From Blumeriella jaapii (taxonomy: Eukaryota; Ascomycota; Leotiomycetes; Helotiales; Drepanopezizaceae), in assembly GCA_009599575.1 (NCBI GenBank), contig VWND01000003.1:248001-312000 (forward strand): DNA of 64,000 bases, given 5' to 3'. How positions within the stretch are numbered: position 1 is the first letter of the stretch; every line of letters starts with the position of its first letter. A model generated the notes under the pieces. It was not told where the DNA came from. It did not search any database and saw only the letters and a list, made by a program, of their open reading frames with translations. This document shows positions 38,275 through 49,464 of the stretch, one piece after another. Both the position numbers and the translations under genes were made by a program.

Positions 38275-38464
38275 CAAAATGCGATAATAAAAAATTCAAA
38301 ATTCAAAAAATTTATTTGATTTAATAACGTTTAAATAATAAAAATAAAAGTTTTAATTTAAGATCTAAAAATAACTTATTGTTTTTATTACCTTTCAATT
38401 TGGCGTAATCAAATATCTGGCGTTGATGGTGTTTTAATATAAAATGCGATCGTAAAAAATAATG
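38275..38464. repeat. 165-166-bp tandem repeat, right part
   Basis: Continues the unit begun at 36426 (36426-36450 plus 38280-38419 make 165 bp). A further unit begins at 38420 (gcgttgatggtgtttta) and fades near 38464, where normal-composition DNA begins. Confidence 0.78.
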
Positions 38465-38984
38465 ATTTGAAATGGGACATTTGGATGCAATGGGACATTT
38501 GCTTTCCCCCACATTATCCGAGTGCCCGCAGGATAAATGTGGGAAGGCAGCTCACTACTAAACCCTTGTAAAAAGAACTCTCCGGTAAGAATTGAAAACA
38601 AACGTAAAGCAGAGGTTCCGTTTTGATCGCAGGAAACATCAAACTTTGGATCAACGCACGTCTCACTGAATCTACAAGGGCGTATTTCCTGAACTTGTGA
38701 ACACTTCCGCATATGCCATATATACTAGGTTCCTCCATTTGAGACTTGGAAGTCCGTACGAGCGCAGTGTTGTTGTAAATATCGGAATAAGATATTTGGC
38801 GGGATAGCATAAAAAAAACTCTGATTTTCTATTAGAAACCCTTACTTCCAAGCTGTCTTTAGACATACAGTACAGAGCAGTGCTGCCAAACTTCTTACCT
38901 GAGTTTGTACGGAGGAAGTACCGGTAGTCGGCAAAAGGGTTCGGATTCCTCGCACTGGAAGGAATTTTGAGAGTGAAAGGTTTC
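38465..38984. other. Intergenic DNA with one strong inverted repeat
   Basis: No gene can be supported. Three overlapping minus-strand frames of about 100 codons occur, none of which resembles a known family. The one starting at 38986 has a plausible splice donor (CAG|GTAAGAAG) and could be a first exon. An inverted repeat (cccacattatcc at 38508-38519, ggataaatgtggg at 38531-38543) could form a hairpin with an 11-nt loop. Confidence 0.35.
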
Positions 38985-39047
38985 ATGACTCGGATCTTGG
39001 CTTGGCCCCAACCCCCATCCCAATCACCACCACTTTCGCCGCCTCTG

Positions 39048-39602
39048 ATGACGGACAGAAGAGAAGGCAGCGTGGCACCATGGACGCCTCAGCTCCTCTC
39101 GCACATCCAGCAAACCCAGCAGGCCGGGCAGAGCGTGGAGTTCGGACTCGCCACGACCTCGCTCCACGGGCCACGCGTCCGCCTGCTCGACCATCGTGGC
39201 TTCGTGGGAGATCAACACATGCCCGTCTTCGTGACTGGCGCTTCGTCACACAAAGCTGCCGATATCGAAGCGTCACGCACGCCAAAGGGCAGTCCGGTCG
39301 AGATGCTGTACTGGTTCAAAGAGCTGCAGGTTCAGTGGCGAATCCGCGGTTGGTGCTGGCTGCTGGCTGAAGATCTCGGCCGCGAGCAGAAACACGTAGT
39401 CGGAGAGCTGGATTGGAGGAGGGAGTATTCGGCCATCGTCGGCACGCTCGATGCTGAGAAGAGGGCGGCTTTTGAGGCGGCAGGGCTCAGGATTGGGATC
39501 ATCGTGCCGGAAGCAGCTGAGATCCGGGAGCTATCAGAGAGGAAGAAACAGATGTGGGCGGTAGCTTCGGAGAAGTGGGAAGAAGTTCAGGCGTGGCCAT
39601 GA
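39048..39602 (+). CDS. Alr4036-type pyridoxamine-phosphate-oxidase-like FMN-binding protein
   Basis: Small cytosolic protein with a split-barrel fold that in this family binds FMN; the substrate is not known for fungal members. The frame shows APWTPQLLSHI at the N-terminus, EFGLATTS, RGFVGD, then EMLYWFKELQVQWRIRGWCW and GIIVPEAAEI. It ends EKWEEVQAWP, which fits the usual W-x-V-x-x-x-P terminus. I chose the ATG at 39048 (MTDRREG), close to the conserved APW segment; an in-frame ATG at 38985 would add 21 residues. At about 184 residues it is shorter than most fungal members. The stretch between the WRIRG motif and the IVP strand, usually holding an FGNLSPxxRxxF segment, is reduced, so an internal deletion is likely. 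No intron is apparent. It is the first gene next to the transposon compartment and runs toward the tricalbin-like gene on the opposite strand. Confidence 0.65.
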   Translation: MTDRREGSVAPWTPQLLSHIQQTQQAGQSVEFGLATTSLHGPRVRLLDHRGFVGDQHMPVFVTGASSHKAADIEASRTPKGSPVEMLYWFKELQVQWRIRGWCWLLAEDLGREQKHVVGELDWRREYSAIVGTLDAEKRAAFEAAGLRIGIIVPEAAEIRELSERKKQMWAVASEKWEEVQAWP

Positions 39603-40306
39603 TCATTACGCCTCTTGGGCCCTTCTATTGCGTATCTATCTATCCCACAGGAATCCTGAACATCTTAAGCGAAGATGGATTTCAGCATGAACCGAAAGTC
39701 AACAGTTCTTTTCGCACCAGGCGGTGCAACTACTCGCGCTAGTGATACGAGGCCTTTCAAGCGAGGAATGGCAACTTTTCGTTGAGCCGCGTTCTTCTCA
39801 ATTTACAGGATGCCCTATCGATATATAAAAAATTCTACAGTGCGATAGGCAGACTCCAAGGATGTTTGGAAGAATTGAAGTCTATCTTTTAGACGCATAT
39901 GTATTCTTGGCCAACGGTGATTTGAATGATGCTCGCTTAGGGCCTGTGATCTCGAGTGGGCGTGGTGTCACTTTCTCACCCACGGCACACCGCAGAAACA
40001 GTCCATCTCGACATGGGAGGGGAAATTGTGCAGCGACACACGTTTCGGGGAGTTCTTACCTATTCAGACCGGAGAGGGGCGAAACGATTTGGAGCAACAA
40101 GTGGCGAGCATTTCTAGATGATGCACGGATTGCTGGATAGAAAATAGCTGCTCGTAATCATAAAGGTGCATTGACAAGGGAAGGAAAAGGGATATCTCCT
40201 GTTGCAATATAGCAGGCCCGCAGAGTTCATCCGCATGTTAAACTCGCACGAAGTATGAAATACTCGACGGATCCGTACGCCAAACACTCCAGCCGGCCAT
40301 GATATC
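39603..40306. other. Convergent intergenic region
   Basis: Lies between the 3' ends of the FMN-binding gene and the minus-strand tricalbin-like gene. Short frames are present but none is supported. Confidence 0.5.
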
Positions 40307-43300
40307 TCACATTTCCGTTTCAACTGCGAATCGTTAGCGGCCATCATGCTCGAAAGGAGACAAAACATACCACCAGGTTGCTTCCCTTTCATCGAAAACC
40401 GCCCCTTCAATTTATGCCCCGCAACCTTCATCTCGTCCTTGAAGAACTTCATATGACGCACCGCCTTGATGTTCATCGTGCCTCTCTGTTTACGGTGCAG
40501 CTCATGCTTCGAATGTATCTTGTCCTGCTTCTGCCGCCTCTTCTTCAAGTCCTCATCCTCAATCTCCGAGTCGGTTAAATCCTCTTGGATAGTCAACGAC
40601 TCGGGGTCATCGGAAATGATGGATGACGGTACGGATGTGTACTTGGTAATTTCGCCGCCAAATCCAGCCCACTGCTCGTCTGTAGATGTCTCGTGGTAGT
40701 TGTCGACTTCCTGCTCGAAGCCGGGCGCTTCGCGGGGGACCTTGACAGGATTCGGCTCTTCGTCGTCGGAATCTGTTTTTGGTAATTGGTGGCGTCGCTA
40801 GAGTGTCGGGCATGTGTCTTGTCGCTAGAATCAGTTCTGGTATGTCGGATCGTCCCAAACTCGGATATCGTATCAGTTTTGCTAGAATCAAATCCGGTGA
40901 TCTTGCCCTCTCGGACGAGCTGCTTGACAGCTTCTGGAGTCTCGCGCTTCACAACGCGTGTGCGGTATCCCTCAGCAACCGTGCACAACCACGATTCGTA
41001 CGTCTCGCGCTCGTTGTTGTTCTTCAGCCACTGCAGATGCGAATCGTCCATTCCCATCTTGAATCGGACAGTCATCTTAATCGTCCCGACTCTCTCGGCC
41101 TTGATCTTGTCCATGTCAATATTCGATATGTAATTCTGTGTCATTTGCTTCGGCATCGGGGTCTTGTAGACTGGGATGCAGATGGCAGTTTCACTGTTGT
41201 CTACCAGATCGCAAAGCCAGTAGATGGCATACGCGACAGGTTTGCGTGATCCCTTCGTGAAAAATTCGAGTCTGACAGGGGATTGGTAGCGGCGGCGGAC
41301 AGGTACGATTATGCGGTGCTTCTGCATATCTTTTCCACCCTCCTTTATTCGTTGGAGGTTCCAGGACGTGCCGGCAGGGTCTGGCTCGATCCAGTTTCGA
41401 GAAATGGAGGATTTGCCGACATCGGTGTGGACGGCTATGCGAGAGCTCCTCAGCAACCCAGCGCTGTCATTCTCTACCAACACTCTGTCACCCAGCAGCT
41501 CGAACGATCCCACATCCCAGCCGAGAAGATTCCGAGGAAGCTGCAAGTCGACGGATCTGAACAAGACCGAAACAGTAATTCGTCCGTAGCCCATGCCGCC
41601 ATCAAGCGCAAAAACCTTGGTAACCTGGGAGGAGGTGTGCAACACCTCGCTCAGCTTTATGGTGATGGCACCAAGAATTGAATCGTGCTCGCGATGAACG
41701 CTGTTCCGGCAGGTAATCGTGAACACTGCATTTCTCCAGTCCCGTACAAATCGTTCTGTCTGGGCATTGAAGATGGGATTCGAGGAATGAACCTTTGTTC
41801 GCGTTCTAAAGACGAGTTCGTCATCCTGGAGGATAGTGCAATACGAAGAGGGCAATTCATCGCCCTCTTCATCGGTATTCTCGCCAGTGATCTGCGCCGG
41901 GGTCCAGGGTTCATAGCTTCCACTGCCTGATGGTCTCTCGACTTCGAGATTGTCAATCTGGTGAATTAGGATCGAGCATATACCGGAAGGGAGAGATGGG
42001 TCTGGGGGTGTGGTAGTGACACCAACTTCCTGTTCGGTCGTGACGGTCCCCTTGTCGTCAGCAAACTCCGCTCTGTCACGGATTGATGCCGGTATGGTAT
42101 CGTCCTTGCCGTCTGTCTGCATGGATTTCTTGAATTTTGAGCGAGGGAAGTAGCCAATGTCCCAGTACAGATGGCCGGGCAGAGGCTTCCCCTTGTCGTC
42201 CACCAGTTCGTCGCATCTCTCTTCGATCCTGTTGGAGTAGTCCTTGATCAGGTCACGGAGATCAAATTTGACGTTCCCAACCTTGTCGTCGGATGCGATG
42301 GTGTCGGAATCCCACAATTCAACCGATAACTTCTCCCCGGCTGTGAGTTGATCTTGGTAAACGAGTAGACAAGTTTGTTCGTTCCACGATGGATCCAACT
42401 CTTGCTCGATGATCCTCGAACAGTACACTGGTTTTCCAAACTCCGAATAGGCGAGAGTGATGAAAGGATCGCTCTTTCCAGACCTGTCTTGTGCAGGAAT
42501 ACCCTCGGCACGCTTCAGCTTTATGTAGATGAGCCCAACGGCATCAGTCTCCTTCTTGACGCCATCTCCTTGAAGGATCTTGGACATGTCCATGATGAGG
42601 GACTTGGGGGCGACGTAAATATCGAGCGCGGCAGCGATGGAAGAGTTGATGAATCCAGAAATCAGAGGGAGATCTAAGACGTTGATACCCTTTGATGTGA
42701 GGGGCACAGCAGACGCGTCAATTTTTGGAAGTCCCATAAACGTAAAGGTAAGGTTACGGAGGAAGGGCGGGTTAGGGGTGAGCTGGAAGCGAAGACGAAC
42801 GGTCCCGATGATGCCGTTCAACTCCACGAAGATAGGCAGCGGGACACCGAATAGTCCCTGGACTCCCAGGTAGAAGACAACTTCCAGGTGCAAGTTCTTT
42901 GCCTTCCCAATGACCCCTTTAGCCGGAATGGCATGGTATGCGAACGACGCCTCCAGGTTGTAGTACTTCATGCTCGGGTCGTCCTCTCCCTCGAGTTCTC
43001 GCTGCTCCTGCTTCTTCTTCTTTTCCTCTTCGCTGAGACGCTGGTCCTTGTGGTGCGCATCATCGTCATCCGCAGATGGCAGAGCGCGAAGAGAGAGAAT
43101 CTTGAACGGCTGATCTCCAAGTCCGATAGATGAGACTTTAACGTTCTGGACAAGCGAGGGGGGGACAGATGCTTGCATCACATCTTCAAGAGTATCTGCC
43201 ATTGCCGCAAACATCTCGGGGTTAATCAGATTCCAGACGATTCCCACGAGTGAGTTCATCCATTCGACGGACTCGGGGACTAGTGACTCCGTGGCTGCCG

Positions 43301-44112
43301 TTGCCCTTTTTCGCTCCGCATCCCAGTTCACGGCATTGGCACCTTCCTGGACCTTTCGAAGCCAGAGGTGGATTCCGGACGAGAGAATGATTCCCGCGAG
43401 CATGGAGCCGATCAGCCCCTTGATCCGACCGCCAAGAAACATCCAGTTCAAGAGCGCCAGGCCAGCCGTCGCTGCAATCGTTGTGTACATGATCGTGCCC
43501 TCCAGGGCATAAAACGACTTCTGGAGATCCGCCACCGGCAGCGGGTGGTAGACAACTTCATGGTTCTTGGAATGGTGCAGTAGATCCTTCGTCTTTTCTG
43601 GATTGGCGTCCGGGGGCGCAAGATCATCCAGGGTCGCCCTGTAGTCCTCGCCGGCGCCCACGGGCAGATGTGGTGGTGGCACTCCTGGCACTCTGCCTGG
43701 CTGCGGTGCTCGTTCCGAGTTGATGGCCGCCTTTGGGACGGTGATCTTGGGACGGCGGATCGATTCCTCAAAGTCGCCATCTACATCTTGGATCACGACC
43801 TCGTTCTTGGTCGTCGGGTCGACGACCTTGCGGCGCGATGCGGCCTTGGCTTTGGCGACCTTGTCGGTGTCTTTGAGGTGGCCTGCTGCTGCTTTGGAAG
43901 CGTCGGCATTCTGGAGATTGAGTCGCTGTGCCAGTTCTTCGCCGAGTTTTTGGATCGTCGGCACCTGATGGGGGTGATCGGGTTAGACGTAAGGTAGATA
44001 AGGTACCAAGCTTGGTGAAAGCTTGATGGAGGGGGGACGTAAATAAAGTCAAGCGACAGAGGTAGTACTGTGTGTATGTACGTACCTTGTTACGGGCCGA
44101 GTATGGAGGCAT
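40307..44112 (-). CDS. Tricalbin-like protein with SMP and C2 domains (paralog 1)
   Basis: Predicted ER membrane protein that tethers ER to plasma membrane and may carry lipids. Exon 1 (44112-44086) encodes MPPYSARNK. A 121-bp intron (44085-43965, donor GTACGT, acceptor CAG) precedes the main exon, which starts VPTIQKLG. In order: a basic N-terminus; a hydrophobic hairpin at about residues 165-205 (TIMYTTIAATAGLALLNW); an SMP domain from about 241 (VPESVEWMNSLV); a first C2 domain at about 480 with Ca-loop acidic residues (AQDRSGKSDP, LWDSDTIASDD); a second C2 from about 669. The conserved basic tail (KKRRQKQDKIHSKHELHRKQ) lies in another frame. It becomes continuous if one base is missing at the T5 run 40776-40780. 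A 47-bp intron (40370-40324, GTATGT...CTAAC...CAG) then leads to the last codons VETEM. Predicted length is about 1,213 residues. It is divergent from its paralog. Confidence 0.9.
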
Positions 44113-44456
44113 GATGAAGCTATTCCAAAATGTTGCATCCGTCCGGTGCTCCCGAGCAGAGTGGATGGAGAAAACGAAGAAGATGGAGGTGCTGTACTGT
44201 AAGTAATGTATCGAATGTGTCGAAAAGGAAAGTCGCGCTCTTGTGTTTTTCCGGTTCCGGTTCAGGTGAGCCAAGGGATGTGGCTTGTGGCTTTCAGCTT
44301 CATGACGTACGGCGATGGCAGAAGTTGGCAGAGCGTGAAAGCTTGAAAGCTTGAATCCTGGTTGACGGGGGCGGTGGCCGGTGCTGAGGTACCGTACTGT
44401 ACTATGTAAGTACTACACAGTACTGTTTCTGGTGTGTGTGTACATAGCTGCCATCA

Positions 44457-44464
44457 TGACGTCA
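44457..44464. promoter_or_regulatory. CRE/ATF-type bZIP site TGACGTCA
   Basis: A perfect 8-bp palindrome of the type bound by fungal bZIP factors such as Atf1/CreA-like proteins, centrally placed between the divergent genes. Function is inferred from the motif alone. Confidence 0.45.
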
Positions 44465-44503
44465 CTCGGCAGAAAAACAAACACCCCGACAATGGAACCA
44501 GGA

Positions 44504-44511
44504 GATATATA
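44504..44511 (+). promoter_or_regulatory. TATA-like element for the plus-strand tricalbin-like gene
   Basis: The sequence gatatata, about 255 bp upstream of ATG 44765. Distance allows a 5' leader of about 200 bases. Confidence 0.35.
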
Positions 44512-44764
44512 CACGCTGCACATTCCGACCTTCACTACATCAGTGAATCAACAAATCATCAATCGGTCAATTGATTGATCTGTTGATTTATGGATCGTCT
44601 GCTTCTCGGCAATCGCAACTCGATGGCTCGTCAACACTGAATGAAGCCATCCTCCGTTCCATCCTCCGGTCTTGCGTTGCATTCGCCTCTCCTCTCCCTC
44701 CCCCTTGACCGGCGACCACGACGACCACGACGACCTCGACGGCACCGGCGACAACGACGACAAG

Positions 44765-47700
44765 ATGGCCGACGATCAACACAGTACGGGAGCAGCAGGA
44801 GGAGAGATCCCCGCGGACGTCTTGCTGGGAAAGAAGGACACCGAGATTCCTGCTCCAGCGTCAAGTGCATCTCCCTCCTCTCCAACAGCGGGAGCTTTAT
44901 ACAGCACCTGGCAAGGTCTCCAGCCACAAGACGGCTCAATCGCTCGAAGATCTCGACCCACAGAGAGAGATGCGAATGATGAACTAGCGCCCAGTCACGT
45001 TGCGTCTCCGTCGACCGATGCTGAAGACTCGACCTATCTAGCCACTCCTCCAAGCAGCGACGGTTCAGTCTCGACGCCAGTGATCATTGCTCCAGCTGCA
45101 GTGCCAGCCGTCGGGAGAGCGTCGTCTCCATCGCTCGCCCCGAGTAGCCAAATTCCAGTACTTGACACTTCCACATCTTCAGCGGTCCAGCCTTCACTTT
45201 CCCCCGAGAACCCGTCATCCCCAACCACCAACACATCAGGCCTTCCACTGTCCCATCCCAGCCACCCAGCTCGAGTAGACCCGACGCCTTATGGTCAAGC
45301 ATACTCGTCGAGAAATCCTCCGCCAACCGTCGAGAAATTCCGCGAGCACGAGAGACAGAGACAAGAACAATCGAAGCAATACTTTGCAGAAGGACCTGAC
45401 ACATTTCAGCCTACGAAAGTGGACAATGATACCGCGGGCCAAGCTCAGACGAACGAAGACGGAGCTCGAGCCGGGGCAACAGAGGATGTGCCGATCGGAG
45501 CCGAAAAGTCGAATGTTCTGTTCCAGCCAACGCCAGATGTTGATCTTAGCATCGCTTTCAAGACGATACACAAGGACGCTAGAACGGTGGCGTACGTGAT
45601 CTCGGCATCGATTGTGGTCCTGGACTGGCTGTTCATCGGTGGAGGATGGACAGGCTTGTTTAAGTCCCTCTTCCCAGCTGCCGGAATTGCTGCAATCATC
45701 TATGTTATCCTCGTCAATGTTGGACAGAGCGCTGGAGCCCGAAGAATAGACGAGGCGGAGCCAAAAGTCGAGAAGCTGAGATATGTCCCGGAATCCGTTG
45801 AATGGATGAACAGTCTGGTTGAGACACTGTGGCACACTCTGCAGCAGGAATTCTTTGACGGCATTGCAGCAACGATCGACGACACTATCAAGCCTTTTAT
45901 CCCCAAAGGTGTGCCGGCTACAGTCAAGATTGCCAAACTCGGCCATGGAAAAGTCCCTGTCCGTGTGCTTTCCATGAGATCACTTCCCGACTCTGAATTT
46001 GGTGATCTCGTCCCCCAGCACGGAGATCGGAAGAACGCAACTCCTGCAGACAACGCCGCACGAGATAAAGCCATCGAGAAAGAGCAGGGTGGCGTTTTTT
46101 ACAATCTGGAAATTAGCGTTGCTTATCACGAAGCTCCCCTCCGACCACGAACAGATGCCATGCACGTCGACATCCTCACCAGGATCGGTCCTGTTCCTAT
46201 TCCAATTTTTGTCCAGGTCAAGGAATTCGTTGCTACGATCCGAGTCAGACTACAAATGCATCCGGATCTCCCCTTCTTGAAGCACATGACATTCGCTCTG
46301 ACTGAGAATCCAAAAGTCAATTCCTCCGTCTCGCTCGGTGCTCCCTGGGCTTTGGATCTTCTCAACTTGCCACTTGTCGACTCGACGCTTGTTTCGCAGA
46401 TTCACGCAGCCGCTAGCCAGTTTGTGCAGCCCAAGTCGATGAGTCTGGATATGACCGTGTACGTTGGCGGATCAGATCAAAAGATGGATACGGATGCTAT
46501 TGGAGTGTTGTTTGTGAAGATACACCGCGCGAGACAATTGGCGCGGCAGGACAGCAGGGGCCCAGGAGCTGACCCGTACCTTACCATCGCGTTCAGCAAG
46601 TATGAGAAGCCGATGTATGCTACCCGCATTATCAAGGGCGACCGTAACCCGGTCTGGGAAGAGACAGCCATTATCATGATTAAGGCAGAGCACGTCAAGC
46701 GAAACGAGAATGTCCTATTGCGACTCTGGGACTCGGACACCACTGGCTCGGACGATGTATCTGGTGTGTGCGAGTTTCCTCTGCAGGAACTGATTTTGAA
46801 AGCAAACGAGATGCAAAAGCGTGAGGATCAACTCCAGGGTGATGTCGAAGGCACCGATGCTGAGGGGGTGCTCGAATGGGAGATTGGATACTTCCCTCGT
46901 GCAGAGTTCCACAAGGCACTAAGAACTGATGCAAAGAATCCGCGAGATCGCCACGGGGACAAAGTTGACGTGGTAGAGGAGGAAAAGACGCAAAACGCAC
47001 AGAATACCGTTCCCGATCCAAATCTGCCCTCTGGGATCCTGGGACTGACGATCCATCAATGTATCAATGTCGAGGTTAGTAACCCAAACAAGAAATCCAT
47101 GGGACATGTGCAGGTACAGAAGCAGGACGATGATGGAGAGGACGAGGGAGAGGCCGAGGATGTCAGCATCGATTATATCCCGTCGCTGTACGTCTCCGCG
47201 GACATCAATGACCAGCTGGTGTACCGAACGAGAGTGAAGAACATTACCAACACGCCGACGTACAACTCATCGACCGAGACATACGTCCGAGATTGGCGGC
47301 TGGCGATTTTGAACCTGTCGGTGTGGGATACGCGCAAGAAGGCCAATGACTGTCTGGTGGGCGTGGCCTCTGTGAAGCTGTCCGACATCTTCCACGACTC
47401 TTCGGTGGTGAAATTTTACAATCTCAGGGGCGGCGAGGGGACCGGCCGAATACGAGTGAGCATGATCTTTCGCTCCATGAGGATGAAGCTCGAGGAATCT
47501 CTCCTCGGCTACTCTGTTGGCTCGTTCGTCTTCTCTTCTCCGATCGTATGCACGGGCGATTCTTTCAACACCAGCAAACTTAACATCCGCGCTGCCGGCT
47601 CCCGTCGCGCCATCAAGCGCGGTGGGGAGAAGACCGAGGGAGGATACAGCTGGACGCTCGAGAAGCCGAACAACATCATCCCCGTCTCGCATCGCTATCT

Positions 47701-48185
47701 CTCGCCCGTCGTGCTCGAGTTCGTCAGAGCAGGCTTGACGGAGAAGCTGAAGACGCCGGTCATTGGCAAGAGCAAACAGTACGTCGTCCTCTGGCTGCAC
47801 ACCCTCGTCGATAACAAGTCCTCGACCTTCACCCTACCCATCTACAAGACCAACAACCCGGACCGCCTGATCCAGAATGTGGTGTCCGAGTCTGACGCGA
47901 CCATGAAGCTCGAGAAGGTGGGCGAGGCGCGGTTCGAGGGTCAGTTCAAGGCGGGCATCGACGAGGCGCACGAAGAGTTTCTGCACAGCCATAACGAGTG
48001 GTGCACGTTTCAGGCGTGGAAGGCGGCGAGGACATCGGGTGAGTGAGTTTCTTTATCGACGCGGAGGCTGGTGGCCGGGCTAATGGGGGTTAGGCCAACG
48101 GGACGAGAATGCCAGTAGAACGACGAGTCAAGAGGTGGATAAGCTCGCGAGGGGAATTCAGAAGAGCATGTCGATTAAGGTGTGA
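44765..48185 (+). CDS. Tricalbin-like protein with SMP and C2 domains (paralog 2)
   Basis: Second predicted ER membrane-contact protein, about 1,121 residues. I start at ATG 44765 (MADDQHSTGAAGG), since the open frame upstream has no ATG. A Ser/Pro-rich disordered N-terminus of about 250 residues precedes a hydrophobic hairpin at about 275-320 (ASIVVLDWLFIGGGWTGLF), an SMP domain from about 339 (YVPESVEWMNSLV), a first C2 domain at about 576 (LARQDSRGPGADPYLTI, LWDSDTTGSDD) and a second from about 752 (LPSGILGLTIHQ). A third C2-like beta-rich part follows. One 55-bp intron (48039-48093, GTGAGT...CTAAT...TAG) splices ACATCGG to GCCAACGG; the tail then ends EVDKLARGIQKSMSIKV. Without it the frame stops early. 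It shares order and several motifs with the divergent neighbour, so the pair arose by duplication, but the N- and C-termini differ strongly. Confidence 0.92.
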
Positions 48186-49464
48186 GGTGGTTTCTGAGGG
48201 GGCGTTTGGAGCAGAATCGATACTTGGTACAATTCATTTCAACTTTTTCTCCTTGTACGGTGGGAACAATGCGCTGTGCGAACAGTGTACCTGGCCCGAC
48301 GAGAAATGAACAGTGATTTGCAGTCTTTCTTTGCCTGGCCTAGACTTCACCTTTTTGCATGCTTCCTGTATCGTTGATGTGAAGTCCGAAGTTGATGTAA
48401 ACAACCAGGTATGTTCGACTGCTCAAGAAGGGGAGGAGAGAGAAGAGATTGTCCGAAAATGCCTAGGCCAGGGACATGATTTCCAGCTTCTTCATAGTCG
48501 ACCGTCCTTCACAGAAGGGCTCTTCGCTCCTGGTTTCCGCGTCATCAGCTCGAGAGCGAATGCATTAGATAGTCTGCTCGGTCCGCAAATTTGTCTTGGG
48601 CAAGTTCCGTGAATACATCGAGTTCTAGCCGTCACTTTGTTCTTATTCTACGAACAGCGATCTAGCTACCGAGTTACGGCTCGTTCAGATATTGCGATAT
48701 TCGACATGCGAAAAATTTAGGTTGTGGTGACCTCGGCTCCGTCGGCTCGTAAGCTATCAATGCCTTATTAACTGGAACCGTGCCCCTCTCAGCATTTCAT
48801 CTTAGCATGCCAGAGGGTTCAAGGCCCAGAAGAAGAGGAGGGCTTGAAGTCGATAGGGGCAGGGTATTTGATGGGCCTGCCCTGTCAATAAAAATGACTC
48901 GTCGAGATGGGACTCCCTTGTTAAAAAGGTAAGTTCTCGACTCAGGGATCACAATCTCAGATCGTTGAAGAGATGTAAAATTGCATTTATGGTTGATAAC
49001 GCAATAGAGAGAAAGCGCAAGAGCTCTACTGTTCCTTTCTTCTGTACTGTAAAAGATCCTAAATCTTCAAGAAGGAATGAGCTCATGACAGCAAGGCCAT
49101 GACCATGTAAATATTGCATCTGCTGATAGGTAGTTGACAGCATCTTGTAATTCCTCTCGCGGCCGCTTCCAAGTTATCTTTAGCTGCAAATTCATTCTTT
49201 TCGGTCTTTGATGGCTGACATTACCGCTCTACTTAGAGTCTTGACGATCCCTAAAGCTTTCATTAGGGTGGCTTTCTTAGTTCGATGTTTACTTACTTGG
49301 AGACCCACTTCCCCGCGCTTGTCAATAGGCGAGAGATCTTGGTAAACATGGAGGAGCTGGTTTCCACTCGTGTGTTGGTCGCTACTCTCAACATCCACTA
49401 TTAGATACTCGACGTCGCCCTCTTCTCTCCTTCGTCTTTTTTCTACGTCTTGGTCCAACTGAAC
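48186..49464. other. Intergenic region
   Basis: About 1.3 kb between the tricalbin-like gene and the secreted propeller gene. I see no supported gene, RNA or repeat. Confidence 0.5.

Larger units (their letters stand above)
44113..44764. promoter_or_regulatory. Shared bidirectional promoter of the two tricalbin-like genes
   Basis: 652 bp separate the two start codons. The region includes a palindromic TGACGTCA, a TATA-like gatatata about 260 bp before the plus-strand ATG, and a cluster of GTAC/CAGTACTG words at 44387-44430. Nothing else is coding. Confidence 0.6.

Noticed and set aside
38434..38986. Three overlapping minus-strand frames of 92-104 codons
   Set aside because: None resembles a known family and they lie in different frames; a first exon is possible but unsupported.
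40868..40906. Intron in the tail of tricalbin-like paralog 1 to explain the frame change
   Set aside because: No donor/acceptor pair gives the required phase with acceptable splice sites; a single missing base at the T5 run explains it more simply.
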